Positions 15,654-23,539 of a stretch of DNA of 64,000 bases are shown here, piece after piece (the first letter of the stretch is position 1; the number at the start of each line of letters is the position of its first letter). Under the pieces are notes generated by a model. It worked only from the letters and a program-made list of their open reading frames with translations, was not told where the DNA came from and searched no databases. Both the position numbers and the translations under genes were made by a program. The stretch is from Pseudooceanicola endophyticus. GTDB taxonomy: Bacteria; Pseudomonadota; Alphaproteobacteria; Rhodobacterales; Rhodobacteraceae. Where the stretch lies: NCBI RefSeq assembly GCF_018760365.1, contig NZ_JAHIAB010000007.1:62001-126000 (forward strand), given 5' to 3'.

Positions 15654-17017
15654 GCGTATTCGCCGAAGATCTTCGTCAGATCGCCGCCCCAGGCGCCGTT
15701 GTACTTGTCCAGCATCTCGTCCGCGAGGACCTTGCCGGTGTCGACGCTTTCGCGCAGCGCGTTCAGGAAGTGGGTCTCGTCCGGGATCAGGCCGCCGGCC
15801 CCGGGACGGGCGCGCCGTTTCAGACCGGCATCGGCGATCTCCAGAACCTCGCGCGCCAGCTTGTGCATGTCGATGCCCTCGACCTTGGCCTGAAGCCCGT
15901 CGGTGCCGGCCGCAACGCGCAGCGCCTCGCGCTGTTCGGCGCTCCAGCCCTTGGCCAGGTCCCAGGCGGCATCCAGCGCCGTGCCGTCATACATCAGCCC
16001 GACCCAGAAGGCCGGCAGCGCGCAAAGACGCCGCCAGGGGCCGCCATCGGCGCCGCGCATCTCGATGAACTTCTTCAGGCGCGCTTCGGGGAAGATCGTC
16101 GTCAGGTGATCGGCCCAGTCCGACAGGGTCGGCTTTTCGCCGGGCAGCGCCGGCAGTTCGCCCTTCAGGAAATCCCGGAACGACTGGCCAAGCGCGTTGA
16201 TGTACTTGCCGTCCCGATAGACGAAGTACATCGGCACATCGAGCGCGTAATCCACGTAGCTTTCAAAGCCGAAGCCCTCGTCGAAGACGAAGGGCAGCAT
16301 CCCCGTGCGCGCATCATCGAGCGAGCGCCACACGGCGGAGCGATAGCTTTTCATGCCGTTCGGCTTGCCCTCGAAGAAGGGCGAGTTGGCAAAGAGCGCG
16401 GTCGCGACGGGTTGCAGCGCCAGCGCCACGCGCAGCTTCTTCACCATGTCGGCCTCGGATCCGAAATCGAGGTTCACCTGCACCGTGCAGGTGCGGCGCA
16501 TCATGGTGGTGCCGGTGGTGCCGACCTGGCCCATGTAGGCATCCATCAGCTTGTAGCGGCCCTTCGGCATGAGGGGCATTTCCTCGTGCTTCCAGATCGG
16601 CGCCGCGCCCAGCCCGATGAAGCCCACGCCGATCTTGTCGGCGATGCCCTTCACTTCGCGCAGGTGTTCGTTCACCTCGTCGCAGGTCTGGTGGATGGTT
16701 TCCAGCGGTGCGCCCGACAGCTCCAGCGCGCCGCCCGGTTCGAGCGAGACATTGGCGCCGTCCTTGGTCAGGCCGATCAGGTGGCCGGCCTCTTCCACGG
16801 GGGCCCAGCCATGGGCATCGCGCAGCCCCTCCAGAACCGCCAGGATCGAACGTTCACCGGCGTAGGGCAGCGGCTCCAGCGTGTCCGTCAGGTAGCCGAA
16901 TTTCTCGTGCTCGGTGCCGATGCGCCAGTCCTCGACCGGCTTGCAGCCGGCCTCGAGGTATTCCGCCATCTGCTCATGACGCTCGATCGGCCCGCCGCCG
17001 GATTGGGGAATGGACAT
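15647..17017 (-). CDS. gshA: Glutamate-cysteine ligase, plant/alphaproteobacterial type
   Basis: Joins glutamate and cysteine with ATP to give gamma-glutamylcysteine, the first step of glutathione synthesis. The 456-residue length and motifs such as R-I-G-T-E-H-E-K-F-G-Y near the N-terminus and T-C-T-V-Q-V-N-L-D-F identify the class found in plants and alphaproteobacteria, distinct from the E. coli enzyme. The start at 17017 (M-S-I-P-Q-S-G-G-G-P) was chosen because the in-frame sequence upstream is basic and uncharacteristic. In plants this enzyme is redox-regulated by a disulfide; whether that applies here is not known. Confidence 0.93.
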   Translation of the reverse strand: MSIPQSGGGPIERHEQMAEYLEAGCKPVEDWRIGTEHEKFGYLTDTLEPLPYAGERSILAVLEGLRDAHGWAPVEEAGHLIGLTKDGANVSLEPGGALELSGAPLETIHQTCDEVNEHLREVKGIADKIGVGFIGLGAAPIWKHEEMPLMPKGRYKLMDAYMGQVGTTGTTMMRRTCTVQVNLDFGSEADMVKKLRVALALQPVATALFANSPFFEGKPNGMKSYRSAVWRSLDDARTGMLPFVFDEGFGFESYVDYALDVPMYFVYRDGKYINALGQSFRDFLKGELPALPGEKPTLSDWADHLTTIFPEARLKKFIEMRGADGGPWRRLCALPAFWVGLMYDGTALDAAWDLAKGWSAEQREALRVAAGTDGLQAKVEGIDMHKLAREVLEIADAGLKRRARPGAGGLIPDETHFLNALRESVDTGKVLADEMLDKYNGAWGGDLTKIFGEYAY

Positions 17018-17098
17018 GTTGGGGGGCCTCCGCCTCTTGGTCTCGTGCCGGTGCTCGGTGCTTTGGGGCACAAGTCCTGAGCCGAAACCGGGCGGGTG

Positions 17099-17617
17099 TC
17101 AATGCAGGCGCAGCGTGCTGCGATCCCAGATCACCGCAGGGCGGTTGCGCGTTCCTGCATGGACCTGCTGCACCGCCGCAACCAGCGCCGCGGTGCGCAG
17201 ACCCGGCAGCGCGGCGAAAAGATCGAACAGCTGTTCGGCGCCCTCGGCATCCAGCGGGATCGACAGATCGGGCTGGCCTTGCTGGGAAAGCCGCCAGCAG
17301 GGCCTGTCGGGGCCGGGATCGAGGGTCAGCCGGTAGACTTCGCTCAGCGCCACGGCGCCGCCGGTGAAGGGGCCGTAATAGGCCAGCTGGCCCTCGGTCA
17401 CCTGTACCACGCCGGGACCACCGGCGCCGGTGCGAAAGCGCGCGCGCTGCACGCCGGTCCAGGCCAGCGCCAGCCCCGCCAGCACGATGACCCCGCTGCC
17501 CCATTGCGCAACTGCATGAAAATGCAGCACGCCCCAGAGGCCAAATGCCGCGATCCCGATGCCGGCCAGCGCCTCGCTCCAGCGTTTCAGGCCAGCGGCG
17601 GCGGCAGGGCGGATCAT
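17099..17617 (-). CDS. Membrane protein with two N-terminal helices and PH-like domain
   Basis: Unrecognised 172-residue protein. Two hydrophobic helices occupy about residues 15-55, followed by a soluble beta-rich part with V-V-Q-V-T-E-G-Q-L-A-Y-Y-G-P and R-L-T-L-D-P-G-P, the kind of pattern seen in bacterial PH-like membrane proteins. It overlaps the upstream GNAT gene by four bases (ATGA), and that gene overlaps rsmE in the same way, so the three form one translationally coupled operon. Function unknown. Confidence 0.7.
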   Translation of the reverse strand: MIRPAAAAGLKRWSEALAGIGIAAFGLWGVLHFHAVAQWGSGVIVLAGLALAWTGVQRARFRTGAGGPGVVQVTEGQLAYYGPFTGGAVALSEVYRLTLDPGPDRPCWRLSQQGQPDLSIPLDAEGAEQLFDLFAALPGLRTAALVAAVQQVHAGTRNRPAVIWDRSTLRLH

Positions 17618-18477
17618 TTCGGAACCTCGCCCAGCACGGTCGGAGCCTGGGGCATGGCAATGCGGTAATCGCCGATGCGTTCAAAGCCGATGGCCTCATA
17701 GGCGCGGGCCGCGGCGGGGTTGTTGGCAAAGAGAATCGCGGTGCGCGCACCGCGGTCGCGGGCCTCGGCCAGAACCGCGCGGGCGACGCGGCGGCCCAGC
17801 CCGGCATTGCGCGCGCCTTCCGGCACGTAGACCCCGCCCAGCTGCACGCAATCCACCGCCTCGGCATTCAGCGCGGCCATGGCGACGGGGCGATCCGCTT
17901 CGGTCAGCAGCCGCACGGCGCTGCCGCCCGAAACCGCCTCCTCGGCGCGCAGAAAGGCCTGCAACCGGGCCTCTGCGGGATCGGCTGCGGCAAAGCCCAG
18001 ATCGCGCTCGTAGGCGGCGAACCAGGCCGAAAGCATCGGGAGTTCCTCCGAACGGGCGCGGCGCAGGGGCGACGCGCCGCCCGGCAGCTTCGAGAGATCC
18101 AGCCGATAGAGCGGCTCCAGGTCGTTGACGCGCAGCCCGTCCCACTGGCCCAGCACCTTCAGGAAGGCCTCGGCCTGGCGGGCCTCTCCGGTCAGGGCCT
18201 TGAAGGGACGCCCTTTCAGCGCCCGGGCTGCCGCCGCCAGCGCCTCGGGGGCACGGCCCGGCAGCTGAAGCATCAGGTTGCCCGAGCGGGTGGCACCAAA
18301 GACGCCGGCCAGCCTGCCCGCATCCTCCCAGAGCCAGAAATCCGTCGCATTGGCCGCCTCGCTGGCGCCGATGCCATGGGCGGCCAGGTTGCCGCGCAGG
18401 AACATCGAGGTCTCGGCGTGCCCGGACAGGAAGGCCTCCATGGGGGCGGCATCTTCCGGGCGCGCCGGACGGATCAC
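17614..18477 (-). CDS. GNAT family N-acetyltransferase
   Basis: A 287-residue acetyltransferase. The C-terminal half has the GNAT core: G-G-V-Y-V-P-E-G-A-R-N-A-G-L-G-R-R-V-A-R is the acetyl-CoA pyrophosphate loop, followed by L-F-A-N-N-P-A-A-A-R-A-Y-E-A-I-G-F-E-R-I. The N-terminal half is a separate domain, so it belongs to the two-domain GNAT group. The substrate is unknown. The start is a GTG at 18477 overlapping the rsmE stop codon, giving coupled translation with rsmE. Confidence 0.87.
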   Translation of the reverse strand: MIRPARPEDAAPMEAFLSGHAETSMFLRGNLAAHGIGASEAANATDFWLWEDAGRLAGVFGATRSGNLMLQLPGRAPEALAAAARALKGRPFKALTGEARQAEAFLKVLGQWDGLRVNDLEPLYRLDLSKLPGGASPLRRARSEELPMLSAWFAAYERDLGFAAADPAEARLQAFLRAEEAVSGGSAVRLLTEADRPVAMAALNAEAVDCVQLGGVYVPEGARNAGLGRRVARAVLAEARDRGARTAILFANNPAAARAYEAIGFERIGDYRIAMPQAPTVLGEVPK

Positions 18478-19208
18478 TGCCAGTCCCCGAGCGCCGCCTG
18501 CCAGAGCGTCAGCGCCGCCACCGCCGCCGTATCGGCGCGCAGGATGCGGGGCCCCAGCTGCACCGGCCAGGCGAAATCGAGCGCCCTCAGCCGGGCACGC
18601 TCGGCCTCGGAAAAGCCGCCCTCGGGACCGATCAGGATCGCCCAGGGGCCCTTCGGAGCGTTCTTCAGCCCGGCGGGGGTCTCGTCCTCGGCCAGGGCCT
18701 CATCGCAGAACATCAGCTGGCGGCCCTCGGGCCAGTCGGCCAGCATCCGGTCAAGGCGCGCAAGGTCGTCGACCTCGGCCACGTAGGTGTTGCCGCATTG
18801 CTCTGCGGCCTCAAGCGCATGGGCCTGAAGCCGGTCGCGGCGGATGCGTTCGGCATTGGTGAATTCGGTCTGCACCGGGCAGATCCGCGCCGCGCCCATC
18901 TCGGCGGCCTTCTCGACGATGAAATCGGTGCGGGTCTTCTTGATCGGCGCGAACATCAGCCAGACATCGGCGGGGCCGCCCTGAGGTTTCGTCTGTTCGA
19001 CGCAGGTCAGCTCTCCGCCGCGCTTGCCGGCCCGGGTGACCTCGGCGCGCCATTCGCCGTCCTGTCCGTTGAACAGCGCGATCGCCGCGCCCTCGGCCAG
19101 CCGCATCACCCCGAAAAGGTAATGCGCCTGCTCGCGCTCCAGAGGAACGGTTTGCCCCTGACCCAGCGGGTGCTCTACACAGAGCCTGACTTTCGCAGCA
19201 TTTTCCAT
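18474..19208 (-). CDS. rsmE: 16S rRNA (uracil-1498-N3)-methyltransferase
   Basis: SPOUT-class methyltransferase that methylates N3 of U1498 of 16S rRNA using SAM. The protein has 244 residues. An N-terminal PUA-like part contains H-Y-L-F-G-V-M-R. The trefoil-knot domain holds I-G-P-E-G-G-F-S-E-A-E and L-G-P-R-I-L-R-A-D-T-A, the SAM-binding knot. The start at 19208 was chosen to match family length; an earlier in-frame start at 19256 would overlap ubiA. It heads a three-gene coupled operon and its start codon is only 11 bases from the divergent ubiA start. Confidence 0.93.
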   Translation of the reverse strand: MENAAKVRLCVEHPLGQGQTVPLEREQAHYLFGVMRLAEGAAIALFNGQDGEWRAEVTRAGKRGGELTCVEQTKPQGGPADVWLMFAPIKKTRTDFIVEKAAEMGAARICPVQTEFTNAERIRRDRLQAHALEAAEQCGNTYVAEVDDLARLDRMLADWPEGRQLMFCDEALAEDETPAGLKNAPKGPWAILIGPEGGFSEAERARLRALDFAWPVQLGPRILRADTAAVAALTLWQAALGDWQ

Positions 19209-19219
19209 GAGGCCTACAT

Positions 19220-20197
19220 ATGTCCAACCAGAACGCGACACCAGAGGACGCTTCACCCCGGGGCCAGGTCTCGGACGCGGTGAAGGGCAACTGGGTGGAT
19301 CACACCGCCCCGGCCTGGACGCGGCCCTATCTGCGACTCTCGCGCGCAGACCGCCCGATCGGCACCTGGCTGCTGCTGCTGCCCTGCTGGTGGTCGCTGC
19401 TGCTGGCCATGGTCTCGGACGGACATGCCGGCTGGATGGACCTGTGGATCTTCCTCGGCTGCGGCATCGGCGCGGTACTGATGCGCGGCGCCGGCTGCAC
19501 CTGGAACGACATCACCGACCGCAATTTCGACGGCAAGGTGGAACGCACCCGCTCGCGCCCGATCCCCTCGGGGCAGGTCAGCGTGGCGGGCGCGGCGGCC
19601 TGGATGGTTCTTCAGTGCCTGATCTCCTTCGCGATCCTGATCAGCTTCCCGCGCGCGGCGGTGATCATGGGCGTGATCTCCCTGCTGCCGGTGGCGGTCT
19701 ATCCCTTCGCCAAGCGCTTCACCTGGTGGCCGCAGGTCTTTCTGGGCATCGCCTTCAACTGGGGCGCCCTGCTGGCCTGGACCGCCCATACCGGAAGCCT
19801 GGGGCTGCCGGCGGTGCTGATGTATCTGGCCGGGATCGCCTGGACGCTGTTCTACGACACCATCTATGCCCACCAGGACAAGGAGGACGACGCGCTGATC
19901 GGGGTGAAGTCCACCGCCCGCCTGTTCATGGAGAAGACCCGCGCCTGGCTGATCCGCTTCATGCTGATCGCCTTCGCGCTGCTGTGCCTGTCGGTGCTGG
20001 CCGCCGTCGCCCCCTCGGGGGATTCGGTGCGGCTGGTCGTGGCGCTGCTGGGCATCCTGGCCTGGCTCTGCCACCTGCTGTGGCAGCTGCGCCGTTTCGA
20101 CAGCGAGGACATGGACGGGCTGCTGATGCTGTTCCGCGCCAACCGCGACGCCGGGCTGCTGCCCTTGCCGTTTTTCGCCGTCGCCCTGTTCGTCTGA
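19220..20197 (+). CDS. ubiA: 4-hydroxybenzoate polyprenyltransferase
   Basis: Integral membrane prenyltransferase of ubiquinone synthesis, which joins a polyprenyl chain to 4-hydroxybenzoate. The protein has 325 residues with about eight helices. The first Asp-rich motif is C-T-W-N-D-I-T-D-R-N-F-D near residue 95, and the second is F-Y-D-T-I-Y-A-H-Q-D-K-E-D-D. A soluble N-terminal stretch of about 40 residues precedes the membrane part. A GAGG lies seven bases before the start, inside the 11-base gap and the edge of rsmE, so regulatory sequence must overlap rsmE. Confidence 0.95.
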   Translation: MSNQNATPEDASPRGQVSDAVKGNWVDHTAPAWTRPYLRLSRADRPIGTWLLLLPCWWSLLLAMVSDGHAGWMDLWIFLGCGIGAVLMRGAGCTWNDITDRNFDGKVERTRSRPIPSGQVSVAGAAAWMVLQCLISFAILISFPRAAVIMGVISLLPVAVYPFAKRFTWWPQVFLGIAFNWGALLAWTAHTGSLGLPAVLMYLAGIAWTLFYDTIYAHQDKEDDALIGVKSTARLFMEKTRAWLIRFMLIAFALLCLSVLAAVAPSGDSVRLVVALLGILAWLCHLLWQLRRFDSEDMDGLLMLFRANRDAGLLPLPFFAVALFV

Positions 20198-20257
20198 TTG
20201 CAAGGGGGGGCGGGCGCCGGTACACCGGGCCCCACTGTTCACGAGACCCCGAAGCCG

Positions 20258-22312
20258 ATGCGCCTGACGTCCCTTGCCATCCTCACCGGCTCCCTGCTGG
20301 CCGCCGCCGGCGGAAGCCTGGCCACGGCGACCTATATCGCCGATGTGGTCGAGACGACCTCCGAACGCGATGTGCGTGACGCCCTCCAGGGGGCGTCGCT
20401 GGGCTGGGCCGAGGTGCGCGCCGACGGGCTTCAGGTGATCCTGACCGGCACCGCCCCCACCGAATCCGCCCGCTTCGACGCCCGGACCGCTGCCGGCCAT
20501 ATCGTCGATGCCTCCCGGGTGATCGACCGGATGCAGACCGCGGCGACCCGCGACCTGGCGCCGCCGGCCTTCTCGGTGCAGATCCTGCGCAATGGCGGGG
20601 AACTGTCGCTGATCGGGCTGATCCCGACGAAATCTGACCGTGACGGCCTGCTGAAGGCGATCCGCGCCCTGCCCGGCGTCACCACCGTCAACGACCTGCT
20701 GCAAACCGCCGACTATCCCCTGCCCGCCGACTGGCAGGCCAGCCTGGACTATGCGGTGCAGGCGCTGGCACAGCTGCCCAATTCCAAGGTCTCGGTCCGG
20801 CCCGATGCCGTGGCGATCACCGCCATGAGCCAGAGCCCGGCCCAGAAGCACCAGCTGGAAACCGCGCTGCGCCGCGCCGCGCAGCCCGGGCTCGACCTCA
20901 GCCTGGCGATCAGTGCGCCGCGCCCGATCATCGCCCCCTTCACGCTGCGCTTCGTCTCCGAGGGCGGCCGGACCGGCTTCGATGCCTGTTCCGCCGACAC
21001 GCCCCAGGCCCGCAGCCAGATCCTGGCCGCCGCGAAAGAGGCCGGGATGACCGGCACGGCAGACTGCACCATCGGCCTCGGCGTGCCCTCCTCGGACTGG
21101 GGAGAGGCCGCCGCCATGGCGATCCGCGCCGTGGGCAAGCTGGGCGGCGGCAGCGTCTCCTTCTCGGATGCCGACATCAGCCTGGTGGCCGCCCCCGGCA
21201 CCGCCCAGGCCAGCTACGACACCGTGGTCGGAGAGCTGGAAAGCAATCTGCCCGACGTCTACGCGCTGCACGCCGTGCTGCCCCCCGCCCCCGACACCCA
21301 GGCCGCCCCCGCCGAGCCGCCGGAATTCACCGCCACCCTCAGCCCCGAGGGCCTGCTGCAGATGCGCGGGCGCCTCAGCGATGCCCGGATGCGCAGTGCC
21401 GCCGAGGCCCTGGCCCAGGCGCGCTTCGGCAGCGGCCATGTCTACATGGCGGCCCGGCTCGATGACACGCTGCCCGATCTCTGGCCGACCCGGGTGATGA
21501 CCGCGCTCGACGCGCTGGCGCATCTGTCGAACGGCCTGGTCACGGTCACCCCCGACAAGATCACCATCCGCGGGGACACCGGCGAAAAATCCGCCAGCGC
21601 CGACATCGCGCGGCTGTTCGGCGACCGCCTGCCCAAGGGCGCCGATTACGACATCGACGTGACCTACCAGAAGAAGCTGGACCCGGTCGCCTCGGTGCCG
21701 ACGCCCCAACAGTGCCTGACCCAGCTGCGCGCGGCCCAGAAGCACAGCAAGATCACCTTCGAACCGGGCTCTGCCACGGTCACCGCCGACAGCCGCCACC
21801 TGCTGGATGCCATGGCAACAACGCTGCGCACCTGCCCCGGCCTGCCACTGGAGATCGCCGGCTACACCGACAGCCAGGGCCGCGAGGAAATGAACGAGGC
21901 GCTGTCGCAGCAGCGCGCCCAGTCGGTGATGAATGCGCTGCAGATGCGCCGCGTGCTGACCCGCAGCTTCGTGGCAAAGGGTTATGGCGAAGCCGACCCG
22001 ATTGCCGACAACGACACCGAGGAAGGCCGCGAGGCCAACCGGCGGATCGAGTTCCGCCTGCGCGACGACGGCACGGCCGGGACCGCGAAACCCGCGACAG
22101 CCCCCGAAGCTGCGCCTGCCTCCGATGCCCCCGAAGCGGCCCCCGCCCCCGAAGCGGCCCCCGCCTCCGAAGCGTCCCCCGCCCCCGAAGCCGAAGAGCC
22201 TGTGGGCAGCGGCGATGAGGCCCTCCCGTCGCAGGACGGGGACGACAGCGCGGGTCCGGGCGATGCGGACACCATCGACGACGACACCGGCTCGGGCGAC
22301 GAGACGGACTGA
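20258..22312 (+). CDS. OmpA-family envelope protein with BON-like N-terminal repeats
   Basis: A 684-residue exported protein. The N-terminal signal-like helix (L-A-I-L-T-G-S-L-L-A-A-A-G-G) is followed by several alpha-beta repeats resembling BON domains, with segments such as V-I-L-T-G-T-A-P and L-S-L-I-G-L-I-P. A C-terminal OmpA-like peptidoglycan-binding domain at about residues 500-610 has I-T-F-E-P-G-S-A, I-A-G-Y-T-D-S-Q-G and N-R-R-I-E-F-R. The last 70 residues are a low-complexity tail of A-P-E-A repeats followed by an acidic D/G/S stretch. It probably bridges membrane and murein. The next gene encodes a small coiled-coil membrane protein in the same direction. Confidence 0.85.
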   Translation: MRLTSLAILTGSLLAAAGGSLATATYIADVVETTSERDVRDALQGASLGWAEVRADGLQVILTGTAPTESARFDARTAAGHIVDASRVIDRMQTAATRDLAPPAFSVQILRNGGELSLIGLIPTKSDRDGLLKAIRALPGVTTVNDLLQTADYPLPADWQASLDYAVQALAQLPNSKVSVRPDAVAITAMSQSPAQKHQLETALRRAAQPGLDLSLAISAPRPIIAPFTLRFVSEGGRTGFDACSADTPQARSQILAAAKEAGMTGTADCTIGLGVPSSDWGEAAAMAIRAVGKLGGGSVSFSDADISLVAAPGTAQASYDTVVGELESNLPDVYALHAVLPPAPDTQAAPAEPPEFTATLSPEGLLQMRGRLSDARMRSAAEALAQARFGSGHVYMAARLDDTLPDLWPTRVMTALDALAHLSNGLVTVTPDKITIRGDTGEKSASADIARLFGDRLPKGADYDIDVTYQKKLDPVASVPTPQQCLTQLRAAQKHSKITFEPGSATVTADSRHLLDAMATTLRTCPGLPLEIAGYTDSQGREEMNEALSQQRAQSVMNALQMRRVLTRSFVAKGYGEADPIADNDTEEGREANRRIEFRLRDDGTAGTAKPATAPEAAPASDAPEAAPAPEAAPASEASPAPEAEEPVGSGDEALPSQDGDDSAGPGDADTIDDDTGSGDETD

Positions 22313-22360
22313 GGCCACAGCAACGATGCCCCGACAGCCGGGCGGAATGGGAACCGAGAC

Positions 22361-22690
22361 GTGAGCAGGAACGAATTCATCATCGCCACCGCCATCATCC
22401 TTTTCGTGGCGTTTCTGCTGGGCTGGTTCGCCTACTGGCTGCTGCACCGCTTCACGCGCGTCGCCGGCGCCGACATGGGAGAGCTTGACCGCATGGCCCA
22501 CGAGCTGCACGAGGCCGAAGACATGCGCGACCAGGCGATCACCTACCTCGAGCAGCGCGAACGCGAGCTTGGCACCCAGCTGTCACAGACCACGGCCGAG
22601 CTGGAGGCCGCCATGGAAGGCCTGCGCGAGGCGCGCCACGAGGCGGAAGAGCTGCGCGCCTACATCGAGCGGATCCACAAGCCGAAGTAA
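22361..22690 (+). CDS. Small membrane protein with coiled coil
   Basis: Unrecognised 109-residue protein with one N-terminal membrane helix (about residues 7-28, I-A-T-A-I-I-L-F-V-A-F-L-L-G-W) and a long charged heptad-rich helix to the end (E-L-D-R-M-A-H-E-L-H-E-A-E and later E-A-R-H-E-A-E-E-L-R). It is predicted to be anchored with a coiled coil, probably in the cytosol. The start is GTG at 22361. It follows the OmpA-like gene by 48 bases and is probably co-expressed. Its stop codon lies in a 17-bp tandem duplication. Confidence 0.75.
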   Translation: MSRNEFIIATAIILFVAFLLGWFAYWLLHRFTRVAGADMGELDRMAHELHEAEDMRDQAITYLEQRERELGTQLSQTTAELEAAMEGLREARHEAEELRAYIERIHKPK

Positions 22691-22715
22691 GGTCCGGGCC
22701 GAAGTAAGGTCCGGG
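22682..22715. repeat. 17-bp perfect tandem duplication over a stop codon
   Basis: CCGAAGTAAGGTCCGGG occurs at 22682-22698 and again at 22699-22715. The first copy carries the last codons and TAA of the coiled-coil protein gene. A dispersed intergenic element starts 26 bases further on. Confidence 0.95.
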
Positions 22716-22740
22716 ACGGAAATCGCGCCTGCGGCGCGAT

Positions 22741-22815
22741 GCCTCCGGCGGGCATATTTGAAGAAAGCTGAAAGCAGCGGCCTTCAGGCTTTCATCTTTC
22801 CCCAAATACGGAGTG
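22741..22815. repeat. Dispersed intergenic element, paired copy (hairpin)
   Basis: Begins with GCCTCCGGCGGGCATATTTG. Two facing arms, 22755-22775 and 22788-22808, are complementary at 18 of 21 positions (TATTTG..GAAAG.TGAAAGC) and enclose a 12-base loop. It sits between the convergent coiled-coil gene and moaE, where a bidirectional terminator would be expected. Related copies occur elsewhere in the window. Confidence 0.8.
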
Positions 22816-22829
22816 TCGGAACGGCGCCG

Positions 22830-23291
22830 TCAGCGCCAGCGCCCGAGTGCATCCTCGTCCTCGGACCTGGCAGCGACCCAGCGGGTGCCGTCGCCGGTCT
22901 CTTCCTTCTTCCAGAAGGGGGCGCGGGATTTCAGGTAATCCATCAGGAACTCGGCGGCCTCGAAGGCCGCGACGCGATGCGCCGAGGCGGTGGCCACCAT
23001 CATGATCGGCTCCTGCCCCGTCAGCGCGCCAAAGCGGTGCAGGATCAGCACCGGGCCCAGCGGCCAGCGATCGGCGGCCTCTGCGGCGATCTTCTCCAGC
23101 GCCTTCTCGGTCATGCCGGGGTAATGCTCGATCACCATGCGCGAGAGGCCGCCCGCGCCGGGAAGATCGCGCACCAGCCCGGTGAAGCTGACCATGGCGC
23201 CCGCCCCCGCCGCCGCGGCGCGCGGCGTGAAGGCCGAAAGCTCCGCGCCCGGATCGAAGGCGGCTTCCTGGACGCGGATCTCGGCAGACAT
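22830..23291 (-). CDS. moaE: Molybdopterin synthase catalytic subunit
   Basis: Large subunit of molybdopterin synthase, which with MoaD thiocarboxylate converts cyclic pyranopterin monophosphate to molybdopterin. The protein has 153 residues. V-S-F-T-G-L-V-R-D near residue 34, the E-H-Y-P-G-M-T segment and the catalytic-site stretch P-F-W-K-K-E-E are the family signatures. It lies two bases after moaD, so the two subunits are co-translated in the order pgsA-moaD-moaE. Confidence 0.95.
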   Translation of the reverse strand: MSAEIRVQEAAFDPGAELSAFTPRAAAAGAGAMVSFTGLVRDLPGAGGLSRMVIEHYPGMTEKALEKIAAEAADRWPLGPVLILHRFGALTGQEPIMMVATASAHRVAAFEAAEFLMDYLKSRAPFWKKEETGDGTRWVAARSEDEDALGRWR

Positions 23292-23293
23292 GC

Positions 23294-23539
23294 TCAGCCC
23301 CCCGTCATCGGCGGGAAGAAGGCGACCTCGCGCACGCCGGCCAGGGGGGCGTCGAATTCCGAAAGCTCCTGGTCGAGGGCAACGCGCAGCGCCTTCAGAT
23401 CCGAGAAGGCCTCGGCGTAGCGCGCCTCGCGGGTGCGCAGTTCCTCCACCAGCTCGGCCACGGTGGTGGCCGAGGTCTCGATGCGTTCCTTCGGCAGGCC
23501 GATGCGTTCGCGGACCCAGGCGAAGTAGAGGATGTCCAT
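23294..23539 (-). CDS. moaD: Molybdopterin synthase sulfur-carrier subunit
   Basis: An 81-residue ubiquitin-fold sulfur carrier ending in the obligatory Gly-Gly (F-F-P-P-M-T-G-G). The C-terminal glycine is adenylylated by MoeB and then thiocarboxylated. The start at 23539 (M-D-I-L-Y-F-A-W-V-R) matches family length and overlaps the pgsA stop codon by ATGA; the longer open frame reads through pgsA. Its activating enzyme MoeB is encoded about 35 kb away. Confidence 0.94.
   Translation of the reverse strand: MDILYFAWVRERIGLPKERIETSATTVAELVEELRTREARYAEAFSDLKALRVALDQELSEFDAPLAGVREVAFFPPMTGG

Noticed and set aside
19253-22510. Open frame of 1085 codons on the minus strand opposite ubiA and the OmpA-like gene
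   Set aside because: It is antisense to two well-supported genes, has a G/Q/R/H-rich composition typical of GC-rich shadow frames, and shows no domain.
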